From: Sphingobacteriaceae bacterium
GTDB taxonomy: Bacteria > Bacteroidota > Bacteroidia > B-17B0 > Aurantibacillaceae
DNA length: 64,000 bases
Direction of reading: 5' to 3'
Assembly: GCA_002319075.1 (NCBI GenBank)
Contig: NVQB01000001.1
Span: forward strand, 1,674,001 to 1,738,000
The position numbers and the translations under genes were made by a program. How positions within the stretch are numbered: the stretch's first letter is position 1; every line of letters starts with the position of its first letter. This document shows, one piece after another, positions 52,149 to 60,549 of this stretch. The notes below the pieces were generated by a model. That model made no database searches. It was not told the DNA's origin and worked only from the letters and a program-made list of their open reading frames with translations.

Positions 52149-54269
52149 TTATTCAATAATAAGTTTCTTAGTAGTGCTTGCATTATTTATAGTCACATTC
52201 ACCAGGTAGATGCCGCTGGCAAGTCCGTCTAATTCAAAGTTAATAGCATTAGACCCAATAGAACCCTCAACTGTTTTTGATTTCACCTGCTGACCCATTA
52301 AATTCATAACGCTGATTTTTATTTTAGAATTATCTTTAAGATCAATAGCTAAGGTCGCATTGCTTTTAGTTGGATTTGGATAAATGAAACTTTCTTTCAC
52401 ACTGTTAAGCGTGTTTTCCGCTAAACCAACACCATCGTAAAGAAATTCCAGAGAAGCGCATGCATACCAATGGGTGTTTGGTCCAAGTTGCGAATACGGA
52501 TCACTGTTTGATACCGTTATCGGAAGCATTAGCACGTCGCCAAAGTCAGTAGAACTAACCAGTTTACATTTCGGCGAAACAAAGTGACAGGACGCGTGCC
52601 CCAGAACTTCTGAAGCTTCTCCCGTGAGATCCAATTCAATAGGATTTATTTTTCCTGTTTGAACATTGAGCAGCCTTGCTTTAATATTTGGAAGAATGTT
52701 CCAGCTTGTTTGGGCATCGGTAAAAGAAGTGTCCGACTCGCTCCACGTATAAACAATGCGTTTGCCATCCGCAGTTCTGCTCATTTGCAAACGGGCATCC
52801 TGGCGAAATTTAGCATTTGCTTTCTGACCATCTTTATCCCATGGGTTAAAATCATACCCGGGCGATCCTTCAGTTGCGCTTGGGGCCTCACTTGACATGG
52901 AATCTACTAAAATATGCGACCAGCTGGGTGACGAAGTATTTGCTCCATCATAAATAAAATCGTAGAGGTAAGGATGGAATAATCTTTCGTGTGCCCATAA
53001 ATACTCTTGTGATTTAAACTGAACAATAAAATCAAGGGAATCTTTATGATCGCTTGGATGTGAAATTATTGTACTGAAAATATGCAGTTTGTTTCCAGCA
53101 TCAACGGTGCAATCCATGCCTTCTCCCCAAAAAAAGTTAGGAACTTTTAAAGTGCTGTCATTTGTTACACCTACCAGCGGACGCTTTACATCATTAAATG
53201 CATTCGAATTAAAGTCAATACCATTTTCCAAAATCCACGTTAATCCAGCATCCAGTGTTTTATAAACTATAGGTTGAAATCCAACATTAGAACCGCTTGC
53301 ACCTATTCTAGCTCCCATTACAACAATGTAACCTACTGTACCTTGCTCATTCCACGCCATCATAGGCCGTGAAGAAAAATTAGCAGTATTGTTCCTAGCA
53401 TTAATAGTAACAGGTACCGGAAAGTGGCGTCCGGACCAATTAAAAACCCCATTATTAAAAACTCCGGTAACAAGCATCAGCGCCGTATCTGAAGAAGGTG
53501 TTGTACTATAATTGGTTATACCTGCCAACACCCGCATTTTTCCGTCATCTGTTGCAGAAAAACCGAAGGCTGCAAAATCATGTCTGCCAAGGGTAGCACT
53601 GTAGGGCCCTGCCGTTGGCATATATTGTACTGCATTAGATAGTGTAGAAGGCGCGTTGTTGTAAGTACCTGCCCCTAGCTTTTTACTTGCGTACCAATTA
53701 CCAGTCCAATCGGTTGCGCCCAGTTGCGTGGTTGCTCCGCTACCCACCATATAAGCACTATCTATGTTCGTATTTCCTGGAGGATTGTAAATTGCACCGC
53801 CTGGATATCTTGCCCATTCTGTTGCGTTCACCCACATGCAGGTGCTGTCCCAGTTTTCACCACAATCTTTTGAGATCATTGTAACTATGGTTCCATTCTC
53901 TGCATTTACCGGAACTGTTGGAGACGAAACATACGTGCGCGATTTACGATGAATAAACGTAACAGCATTTAGTTCGTCATTCCATTGCAGCGGCTTTACA
54001 TAACTGTTGCTCGATCCATAAATATTCATAGAAGATGTAAAACTGTTCCAGACAATTGCGGAAGAATTTTTCTTTGAGCCTCTTGTCAGATTAGCATGAG
54101 AAGCGCCGTTTGAGTTAATAGGAATTGCACTTTCACTCGCTCCATATTTGTAGTTCATGATTGTACTAACATCTACCAGATGCCTGGCAGGTCTTGTTTT
54201 CTTGGGTGTTTGCGAAAAAGCACTGAAGGTTATCAGTAAGGCTGATGCAAGAAGTAACTGTTTTTTCAT
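52149..54269 (-). CDS. T9SS-secreted protein with Asp-box-like motifs, paralogue 1
   Basis: A 706-residue exported protein: signal peptide (MKKQLLLASALLITFSAFSQ), a ~590-residue body and a type A T9SS tail (IYPNPTKSNATLAI ... GIYLVNVTI ... TTKKLIIE). The body has two Asp-box-like turns, SKDCGENWDST and TLDAGLTWILENG, as in BNR/sialidase-type beta-propellers. Conserved blocks are NAVTFIHRKS, RYPGGAIYNP, ATDDGKMRVLAGI and ARLQMSRTADGKRIVYTWSESDTSFTDAQ. Function is unknown; the same blocks recur in the next two genes. Coded last of the tandem three. Confidence 0.85.
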   Translation of the reverse strand: MKKQLLLASALLITFSAFSQTPKKTRPARHLVDVSTIMNYKYGASESAIPINSNGASHANLTRGSKKNSSAIVWNSFTSSMNIYGSSNSYVKPLQWNDELNAVTFIHRKSRTYVSSPTVPVNAENGTIVTMISKDCGENWDSTCMWVNATEWARYPGGAIYNPPGNTNIDSAYMVGSGATTQLGATDWTGNWYASKKLGAGTYNNAPSTLSNAVQYMPTAGPYSATLGRHDFAAFGFSATDDGKMRVLAGITNYSTTPSSDTALMLVTGVFNNGVFNWSGRHFPVPVTINARNNTANFSSRPMMAWNEQGTVGYIVVMGARIGASGSNVGFQPIVYKTLDAGLTWILENGIDFNSNAFNDVKRPLVGVTNDSTLKVPNFFWGEGMDCTVDAGNKLHIFSTIISHPSDHKDSLDFIVQFKSQEYLWAHERLFHPYLYDFIYDGANTSSPSWSHILVDSMSSEAPSATEGSPGYDFNPWDKDGQKANAKFRQDARLQMSRTADGKRIVYTWSESDTSFTDAQTSWNILPNIKARLLNVQTGKINPIELDLTGEASEVLGHASCHFVSPKCKLVSSTDFGDVLMLPITVSNSDPYSQLGPNTHWYACASLEFLYDGVGLAENTLNSVKESFIYPNPTKSNATLAIDLKDNSKIKISVMNLMGQQVKSKTVEGSIGSNAINFELDGLASGIYLVNVTINNASTTKKLIIE

Positions 54270-54400
54270 ATCGGGTAAATTTTATATAATAATATAACCG
54301 AAAACCTCTTTTACCTAGTTGTATTATACATCGAGTATACTTACTGATACAAGTGGTGACAAAAAACAAAATAATGGTAACTGCATTTTAATGTTTTAAA

Positions 54401-54441
54401 TAAAAAAAGCCGTCCTCAACAATGTTGTGGACGGCTTTTTT
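54401..54441 (-). terminator. Terminator of the second paralogue gene
   Basis: AAAAAAGCCGTCC (54403-54415) pairs with GGACGGCTTTTTT (54429-54441), with a CAACAATGTTG centre that folds further. On the minus strand it ends in a T run, 18 bases after the stop codon at 54459. Confidence 0.93.
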
Positions 54442-54458
54442 AAAGAAGAAAAATTGTA

Positions 54459-56552
54459 TTACTCGATAATTAGTTTTTTAGTACTTGATGCGTTATCTAC
54501 TTTAATGTTTACAAAATAAACACCACTTGATAATCCGCTTAGCTCTGCACTAACAACATTAACACCTGTTTGACCTTGTGATTGCACAGCTTTTACCACT
54601 TGTCCAATAGTATTTAAAATCTCAACCTGAACTTTTGAAGAGTTCACAAGATTTAATTTTACACTCACACTATTTTTCGCAGGATTAGGGAAGATAGAAC
54701 TGTTCGCAGCAATAGTATTCTTATTTTCTTTAATTCCGTCGATAATGCCGATTGGCTTTTCAAATTCCAGAGGAGAACAAGAATAATAGTGTTGATTCGT
54801 TGTAGTTTGCGCATACGGCGAACTATTTGAAACAGTCATAGGAAGATTTACTGTAAATTTATCGACTGTCTGCGCTAGTTTAAATTTCGGTGAAACAAAA
54901 TCATACATGGCGTGACTTGCTACTTCGGCTCCGCCGTCGAGCGTTGCATCAATTTCTGTTGGACTTAATGACCCGGTTACTACATCAAATAAACGCGCTT
55001 TAATATTTGGAAGTACGTTCCATTTTTTTTGTGCATCGGTAAATGCTGTATCAGACTCAGCCCAGGTGTATATTAATTGTTTTCCATCAGGAGTACGGCT
55101 CATTTGTAAACGCGCATCGATTCTAACCTTTTGGTTCGTTTGTAATGGATCCATATCCCATGGATTATCAAGATATCCTTTTCCAGTCGAAACTCCCGCA
55201 GGACCTTCAGAAGACATAGAGTCAATTAACATATGAGACCATGAGGGTGTGGCATTATCTCCATCGTAAGTAAAATCCCAAAGGTATGGTCTGAAACCTG
55301 CTGTGTGTGGCCATCTATAACCTTCCGCTCCAAAAACTGTAGTATAACCAATAGAATCCGGATCGTTACTGTATTGTCCGATAACAGTAGAGAAAATGTG
55401 TAATTTATTATTAGCGTCTACTGCACAATCAATACTTTCAATCCAGTTGAAGAAAGGCACTTCAAGCGTGCTATCTGTTTGTACAGTTGATAAAGAACGT
55501 TTCACATCTTTATAAGCCACATTATTAAAGTCAATGCCGTTTTCTAAAGTCCATGTAACTCCAAAATCGGTTGTTTTATAAACGATGGGTTGGTAACCTA
55601 CGTTAGAACCTGTAGCTCCTAATCTTGAACCAAGAATTAAAACATAACCTACTTTTCCCGATTCATTCCATGCCATCATTGGTCGTGAAACAAAGTTCTC
55701 GCTGTTATCAGTAGGAGCAACAGTTACAGGAGGATCAAAAACATGCCCTGTCCAATTAAATACACCATTATTATAAGTTCCTGTAACAAGCATTATAGCT
55801 GTATCCACATCTGTTACATGATTAGTAATACCAGCCAATGATCTCATTTTTCCATCATCGGTTGCACTAAAGCCATAGGCAGAAAAATCATGCATACCAA
55901 GATTTGAATAGGTGTTTGTAGAAACGTAATATTGAACTGCACCTGGTACCGCACTAATTGTTGAATTATAATTAGCGGTTCCCAAAGGTTTGCTGGCGTA
56001 AAAATTTCCAACAAATCCCGAACCAAGAGTAACAGGACCTGTAGTTACAATGTGCGCATTATTAATATTTGTATTCCCTTGTGGATTATAAATTGCACCT
56101 TGAGGATAACGACCACGATTGACCGCGTCTGCATAAACAAGTGTGCTATCCCATGTTGTACCGCAATCAAGAGAAATCATAGTAACGATCGAACCTGATT
56201 GGGTATCAGTAGTAGTTCCGTTGTTTGAGTAAGTAGGGCTCTTTCTGTGAACAAAAGTAACTGCGTTTAATTCATCATTCCATTGTAAAGGCTTACAGTA
56301 AGGAATTACAACGCCATAAATGTTCATTGAGGCGGTGAAGTTTTGCCAGGTGGTAGGAGAACTAGGTTTCGCTGCCGAAGCGTGAGGCTTTACCTCATTT
56401 GTAACAGCCGTAGGAAAGGCTTCATCTCCGAATTTATTTTGGGCAATAATCTTTGAATTTACCAATCCCGATGGTCGCGGCTTTTGCACGTTTTGTGAGA
56501 AGGCGCTCATTGCTGCAAATAAGACCGATCCGAGAAGTAAGTGTTTTTTCAT
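54459..56552 (-). CDS. T9SS-secreted protein with Asp-box-like motifs, paralogue 2
   Basis: A 697-residue protein collinear with both neighbours. The signal peptide is MKKHLLLGSVLFAAMSAFSQ. Asp-box-like turns are SLDCGTTWDST and TTDFGVTWTLENG. The conserved blocks include NAVTFVHRKSPTY, RYPQGAIYNPQGNTNI, FSATDDGKMRSLAGI and RIDARLQMSRTPDGKQLIYTW. The tail is a type A T9SS domain (IFPNPAKNSVSVKL ... GVYFVNIKV ... STKKLIIE). It is closer to paralogue 3 than to paralogue 1 (shared SPTEIDATLDG/SPTEIDLTIDG, NSSIFPNPAKN/NSSIYPNPAKN). It has its own terminator, so the copies are probably transcribed separately. Confidence 0.85.
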   Translation of the reverse strand: MKKHLLLGSVLFAAMSAFSQNVQKPRPSGLVNSKIIAQNKFGDEAFPTAVTNEVKPHASAAKPSSPTTWQNFTASMNIYGVVIPYCKPLQWNDELNAVTFVHRKSPTYSNNGTTTDTQSGSIVTMISLDCGTTWDSTLVYADAVNRGRYPQGAIYNPQGNTNINNAHIVTTGPVTLGSGFVGNFYASKPLGTANYNSTISAVPGAVQYYVSTNTYSNLGMHDFSAYGFSATDDGKMRSLAGITNHVTDVDTAIMLVTGTYNNGVFNWTGHVFDPPVTVAPTDNSENFVSRPMMAWNESGKVGYVLILGSRLGATGSNVGYQPIVYKTTDFGVTWTLENGIDFNNVAYKDVKRSLSTVQTDSTLEVPFFNWIESIDCAVDANNKLHIFSTVIGQYSNDPDSIGYTTVFGAEGYRWPHTAGFRPYLWDFTYDGDNATPSWSHMLIDSMSSEGPAGVSTGKGYLDNPWDMDPLQTNQKVRIDARLQMSRTPDGKQLIYTWAESDTAFTDAQKKWNVLPNIKARLFDVVTGSLSPTEIDATLDGGAEVASHAMYDFVSPKFKLAQTVDKFTVNLPMTVSNSSPYAQTTTNQHYYSCSPLEFEKPIGIIDGIKENKNTIAANSSIFPNPAKNSVSVKLNLVNSSKVQVEILNTIGQVVKAVQSQGQTGVNVVSAELSGLSSGVYFVNIKVDNASSTKKLIIE

Positions 56553-56639
56553 GGTGTTAGTTTTTCTTTTAAATTATCAATTCTCTAAGGTACAAAATCC
56601 CTACCCATACAAGTCTTCACGAACGACCACTTATAAAAA

Positions 56640-56665
56640 AAGCCGCCCCACTTATGGGGCGGCTT
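56640..56665 (-). terminator. Terminator of the third paralogue gene
   Basis: AAGCCGCCCC (56640-56649) pairs perfectly with GGGGCGGCTT (56656-56665) around CACTTA-type loop bases. On the minus strand it runs into TTTTTTATAAG, about 20 bases after the stop codon at 56686. Confidence 0.92.
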
Positions 56666-56685
56666 CTTATATTAAAACGATAAGC

Positions 56686-58821
56686 TTATTCTATCACCAA
56701 TTTCTTAGTGCTGCTAGCAGTGTTAACTTTTACATTAACAAAATAAATACCGCTGGATAAACCATTCAAGTCAACGTTGAATGAATTTGTTCCTGTTTGT
56801 CCTTCAGAACTAATAGTTTTAACAACTTGTCCTACTGCATTCATAACCTGAATGTTTACTTTAGAATTTGATGCAAGATCCATTCTTAAAGTTGCATTGT
56901 TTTTAGCAGGATTAGGGTAAATAGAACTGTTATTAGCGCTGTTAGCACTGTTTTCAGCAATGCCTACCGGATTTGTAACAGTGCCTGTAGTTGCAGGACG
57001 TTCGAAATCCATTTGTGCACATGCATACCAGTGTTGATTAGTAGTTAATTGTGCATAAGGAGAGCTATTTGAAACAGTTGTAGGAAGATCAACCGTAATT
57101 TGATTAGCTGTTCTTGATACCAATTTAAATTTTGGAGAAATGAAGTGGTACATAGCGTGACTGGCAACTGCAGCAGCTCCATCAATAGTTAAATCGATTT
57201 CAGTTGGACTTAAAGTATCATCGTCTACATCAAATAAACGTCCTTTGATGTTAGGTAATACATTCCATTTTTTCTGAGCATCTGTAAATAATGTATCCGA
57301 TTCAGCCCATGTATACAATAATTGTTTTCCATTAGGCGTGCGGCTCATTTGTAAACGTGCATCAATTCTTACTTTAGCATTCGAATTTGTAGCATCTGCA
57401 TCCCAAGGATTATCACTATAACCTGCACTACCAGAAGTTCCTGAAGGACCTTCAGTAGACATAGAGTCAATTAAAATATGTGACCATTTTGGCGTAGCAT
57501 TGTCACCATCATAAACGAAATCGTATAAGAATGGATGAGCTGTTGCTTCGTGTGGCCAAAGGTATAATTCTGTACCCCATTGATTAATGAAATTTAAAGA
57601 ATCTGGATCGCCACTTGCATGCCCTAAAACAGAAGTGAAAATGTGTAATTTATTATTTGCATCAACAGCGCAATCAATTCCTTCACCCCAATAGAAATTA
57701 GGAATAGTATCTCCACCAACAGAAGTTGGCCAGATGCGCATTTTTACATCATTAAAAGCTCCAGAATCAAAATTGATACCGTTCTCTAATGTCCATGTAA
57801 CACCGAAGTCAGTAGTTTTATAAACGATTGGTTGGTTACCTACGTTAGATTTGGTTGCACCTAATCTAGAACCCATAATAACTACATAACCAACTTTCCC
57901 TGTTTCGTTCCATGCCATGATTGGACGTGAAACCCAGTTTTCTGTATTGTCAGAAGGAGATACTGTTGTTGGCGGATCAAAAACTTTTCCAGCCCAGTCA
58001 AAAGTACTTGTACTAGTGTTAAAAGTACCTGTCATTAACATAACAGCAGTATCTGAGGTAGAAATATCATCTGTAATTCCAGCTAACACTCTTACTTTTC
58101 CATCATCTGTGGCGTTAAACCCGTAAGCAGCGAAATCATGTCTCGAAGGAATGTTTGCGCTCGCACCAGTAGAAGTAGTGAATACTTGCTGCGCACCAGG
58201 TGCAACAGGAGGAATATTATCATAAGTTCCTAATTTTTTACTTGCATAAAAGTTACCAATCCATGTTGTTGTATTAGCACCGGTTGTTGGACCAGCAGCC
58301 ACTACATAAGCATTATTGATATTAGTATTTCCTGCAGGATTATAAATAGCACCACCTGGGTAACGGCCCCAATGTGAGTTATTTTGGAATACTGCTGTAC
58401 TATCCCAGGTAGTTCCGCAATCTAAAGAAATCATCGCGTTAATTGCACCCGTTGCTGCAGTAGATCCTGGAGGAGGTGAAGTTACATAAGTTGGAGATTT
58501 TCTGTGAATAAACGAAACTGCGTTTAATTCATCATTCCATTGTAAAGGTTTACAATAGCTGATAATTACACCATAAATATTCATAGAGGACGTAAAGTTT
58601 TGCCATGTAATCGAAGTGTTTTTCGATCCGCTTGCTACTGCTGGTGCAGAAGGGTTAACCGGATTAACATTCGCTACAGGAGCCATACTCTCTTTGCCGA
58701 ATTTTTGTTGAGAAATGATCTTGGTATTAATCAAGCCCGTAGGCTTTTGCTTAATACCACTTTGTGAAAAGGAACTTATTGCTGCTAATAAGACCGATCC
58801 GATTAGTACTTGTTTTTTCAT
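56686..58821 (-). CDS. T9SS-secreted protein with Asp-box-like motifs, paralogue 3
   Basis: A 711-residue protein. The signal peptide is MKKQVLIGSVLLAAISSFSQ. The body keeps all conserved blocks (NAVSFIHRKSPTY, RYPGGAIYNPAGNTNI, FNATDDGKVRVLAGI, RIDARLQMSRTPNGKQLLYTW) and the two Asp-box-like turns (SLDCGTTWDST, TTDFGVTWTLENG). It ends in a type A T9SS tail (IYPNPAKNNATLRM ... GIYFVNVKV ... STKKLVIE). No catalytic residues of known sialidases can be identified, so it may bind rather than cut surface glycans or act structurally. Confidence 0.85.
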   Translation of the reverse strand: MKKQVLIGSVLLAAISSFSQSGIKQKPTGLINTKIISQQKFGKESMAPVANVNPVNPSAPAVASGSKNTSITWQNFTSSMNIYGVIISYCKPLQWNDELNAVSFIHRKSPTYVTSPPPGSTAATGAINAMISLDCGTTWDSTAVFQNNSHWGRYPGGAIYNPAGNTNINNAYVVAAGPTTGANTTTWIGNFYASKKLGTYDNIPPVAPGAQQVFTTSTGASANIPSRHDFAAYGFNATDDGKVRVLAGITDDISTSDTAVMLMTGTFNTSTSTFDWAGKVFDPPTTVSPSDNTENWVSRPIMAWNETGKVGYVVIMGSRLGATKSNVGNQPIVYKTTDFGVTWTLENGINFDSGAFNDVKMRIWPTSVGGDTIPNFYWGEGIDCAVDANNKLHIFTSVLGHASGDPDSLNFINQWGTELYLWPHEATAHPFLYDFVYDGDNATPKWSHILIDSMSTEGPSGTSGSAGYSDNPWDADATNSNAKVRIDARLQMSRTPNGKQLLYTWAESDTLFTDAQKKWNVLPNIKGRLFDVDDDTLSPTEIDLTIDGAAAVASHAMYHFISPKFKLVSRTANQITVDLPTTVSNSSPYAQLTTNQHWYACAQMDFERPATTGTVTNPVGIAENSANSANNSSIYPNPAKNNATLRMDLASNSKVNIQVMNAVGQVVKTISSEGQTGTNSFNVDLNGLSSGIYFVNVKVNTASSTKKLVIE

Positions 58822-58960
58822 TATTGTTTGTTTTAAAGTAGTTTGTTAGTGAACTATATTCTACCAAATTTATGTTATTTTTCTTTAACTCACAAACCCA
58901 CATTCATTAAAATCATATAAAATCTGTTATAAAATGGCGAAGCTGAGAAAAGTCAAACAA

Positions 58961-58988
58961 AAAAGGCCGCCCTTTGCAGGGCGGCCTT
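58961..58988 (-). terminator. Terminator of the HU gene
   Basis: AAGGCCGCCCT (58963-58973) pairs with AGGGCGGCCTT (58978-58988) around TTGC. On the minus strand a T run follows, 21 bases after the HU stop codon. Confidence 0.93.
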
Positions 58989-59009
58989 CTCAACTCAAAA
59001 GAGCGTAAA

Positions 59010-59291
59010 TTATTTTGATTTGTTTACAGTTCCTGCTAAATCAGAACCTGCTTTAAATTTTACTACTTTTTTAGCAGCAATTTTAATTTCTTTTCCTGTT
59101 TGTGGGTTACGGCCTGTTCTTGCAGCGCGTTTAGCAACTGAGAAAGAACCAAAACCTACTAAACCGATACGATCGCCTTTTTTTAAAGCTTTGTGAATCG
59201 CTTCGATTGTAGAATCTAAAGCACGACCAGCGTCAGCTTTTGTTAACTTTGAACTAGATGCGATTGCATCAATTAATTCTGCTTTGTTCAT
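59010..59291 (-). CDS. HU family DNA-binding protein
   Basis: A 93-residue histone-like protein that bends and compacts DNA as a dimer. [32 protein letters not shown] is the N-terminal helical part, [31 protein letters not shown] contains the beta arm with the conserved RNPQTG tip, and [19 protein letters not shown] is the C-terminus. The length is canonical. It is a single gene with a well-formed Bacteroidota promoter and a strong terminator, consistent with high expression. Confidence 0.97.
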   Translation of the reverse strand: MNKAELIDAIASSSKLTKADAGRALDSTIEAIHKALKKGDRIGLVGFGSFSVAKRAARTGRNPQTGKEIKIAAKKVVKFKAGSDLAGTVNKSK

Positions 59292-59331
59292 TTTTTAATT
59301 TTTTAGGGTTAAACAATTAATATTATGAACA

Positions 59332-59362
59332 CAAACATAATAGCTTAAACCGCGTTTGTCAA
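59332..59362 (-). promoter_or_regulatory. Promoter of the HU gene
   Basis: On the minus strand TTG (59360-59362, in CTTGAC) is followed after exactly 20 bases by TATGTTTG (59332-59339), an exact TAnnTTTG match. Spacing fits the Bacteroidota sigma-A consensus. The predicted leader is about 35 bases. Confidence 0.8.
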
Positions 59363-59399
59363 GTCCTGCGCTCCAAAAAGCGGCGTTTTTGTTGATAAA

Positions 59400-59520
59400 T
59401 TGGCATTTTGTTGATAAGTACGGGCTGTATCTAGCTTCTAACAAGGGTTCAGCCCACTAAATGCAATACAGAGGCTTATTAGTAAGGCCTGAAGCCCCTG
59501 ATTACTGCGTAGCCCTTGCA
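59400..59520. repeat. Intergenic block with GGGCT/AGCCC inverted segments
   Basis: The gap between fmt and HU contains GGGCTGTATC, AAGGGTTCAGCCC, AGGCCTGAAGCCCC and TAGCCCTTGC within about 110 bases. GGGCTGAACCCTT-like and GGGGCTTCAGGCCT-like words, read on the minus strand, form an imperfect nested palindrome. It may be a dispersed intergenic repeat or a folded 3' end of fmt. Only one copy is present in this window. Confidence 0.4.
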
Positions 59521-59532
59521 AATTAACTTACA

Positions 59533-60489
59533 TCAGCTCAGCCTTGTGCCCGAAATTACTTTAAATCCTCTAAGAAAATCAGCCACCATCATTCTCTTTT
59601 TCCCTTGTAACTGAAGCTCAGTAATATCGAGATAACCCTCGCCTGCGAAAACTCTTAAAAAGGTTTTGTTATCGGTAAGCAGAGAACCGTTAGTATTCTC
59701 GTGAGAAATAACTGTGTACTTACTGCTAAATAGTTTTAACGACAATGGAGCCTGGCCCTCAGCGTGTATCTCCGTGTAAGCAGTTGGGTGCGGACTTAAG
59801 CCTCTGATAAGATTATAAATTTCAATCACTGGTTTCTCCCAGTCTATCCTGCAAGATTCTTTAAATAACTTTGGAGCGTGACACGTTTCTTTATCGTTCT
59901 GTTCGAGGAAAGTTAGTGCTATTTTAGCATTCGTACTTTCTTCAATGGCTCTTACCGTTTTTACAATTAACTCAGAGCCTGTTTTCATTAATACATCGTG
60001 AAGTTCACCGGCATTCATTGTTTCGGTTACCGGTACTTTTTCTTTGAATAAAATATTGCCTGTATCAATTTCATGCTTAAGTTTAAATGTGGTTACCCCA
60101 GTTTCTGTTTCGCCATTTATGATGGCCCAGTTAATAGGCGCTGCACCGCGATATTTGGGCAACAGTGAAGCGTGAAGGTTATAAGTGCCTTGTGTAGGCA
60201 TGTTCCAAACTACTTCGGGCAACATTCTGAATGCTACAACAATCTGCAAATCTGCGTTCAAATTTTTCAGTTCATTTATAAAATCCGGATCTTTTAATTT
60301 CTCAGGCTGGAGAACTTTTAGATTATTTTCTAAAGCAAATTTTTTAACTGCCGACTGGTGTAGCTGTTGCCCCCTACCGGCAGGTTTATCTGGCGCAGTA
60401 ACAACACCAACAATATTAAAATTATTTTTCAGAAGACTCTCGAGGCTGGCTACCGCAAATTCGGGAGTGCCCATAAAAACTATACGCAT
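59533..60489 (-). CDS. fmt: Methionyl-tRNA formyltransferase
   Basis: Formylates initiator Met-tRNA for translation start. The 318-residue protein begins MRIVFMGTPEFAVASLESLL. NLHASLLPKYRGAAPINWAIINGE carries the formyl-folate site motif, and HEIDTGNIL follows. The C-terminal tRNA-binding domain is complete (EIYNLIRGLSPHPTAYTE). The start codon lies only 12 bases downstream of the T tail of the preceding gene's terminator, leaving little room for a separate promoter. No def or rsmB is adjacent. Confidence 0.97.
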   Translation of the reverse strand: MRIVFMGTPEFAVASLESLLKNNFNIVGVVTAPDKPAGRGQQLHQSAVKKFALENNLKVLQPEKLKDPDFINELKNLNADLQIVVAFRMLPEVVWNMPTQGTYNLHASLLPKYRGAAPINWAIINGETETGVTTFKLKHEIDTGNILFKEKVPVTETMNAGELHDVLMKTGSELIVKTVRAIEESTNAKIALTFLEQNDKETCHAPKLFKESCRIDWEKPVIEIYNLIRGLSPHPTAYTEIHAEGQAPLSLKLFSSKYTVISHENTNGSLLTDNKTFLRVFAGEGYLDITELQLQGKKRMMVADFLRGFKVISGTRLS

Positions 60490-60501
60490 ATTTATAATAC
60501 T

Positions 60502-60532
60502 AAAAAAGCCGCTCCAGTTGTGAAGCGGCTTT
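60502..60532 (-). terminator. Terminator between the BNR/PKD gene and fmt
   Basis: AAAGCCGCT (60505-60513) pairs with AGCGGCTTT (60524-60532) over a 10-base loop, with a T run on the minus strand. It lies 17 bases after the stop codon at 60550 and just before fmt. Confidence 0.88.
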
Positions 60533-60549
60533 AATTAAATTTTTGAAAA

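Noticed and set aside
52149..58821. Assembly artefact creating three copies
   Set aside because: The copies differ throughout, have different lengths and carry distinct terminators, so they are genuine paralogues.
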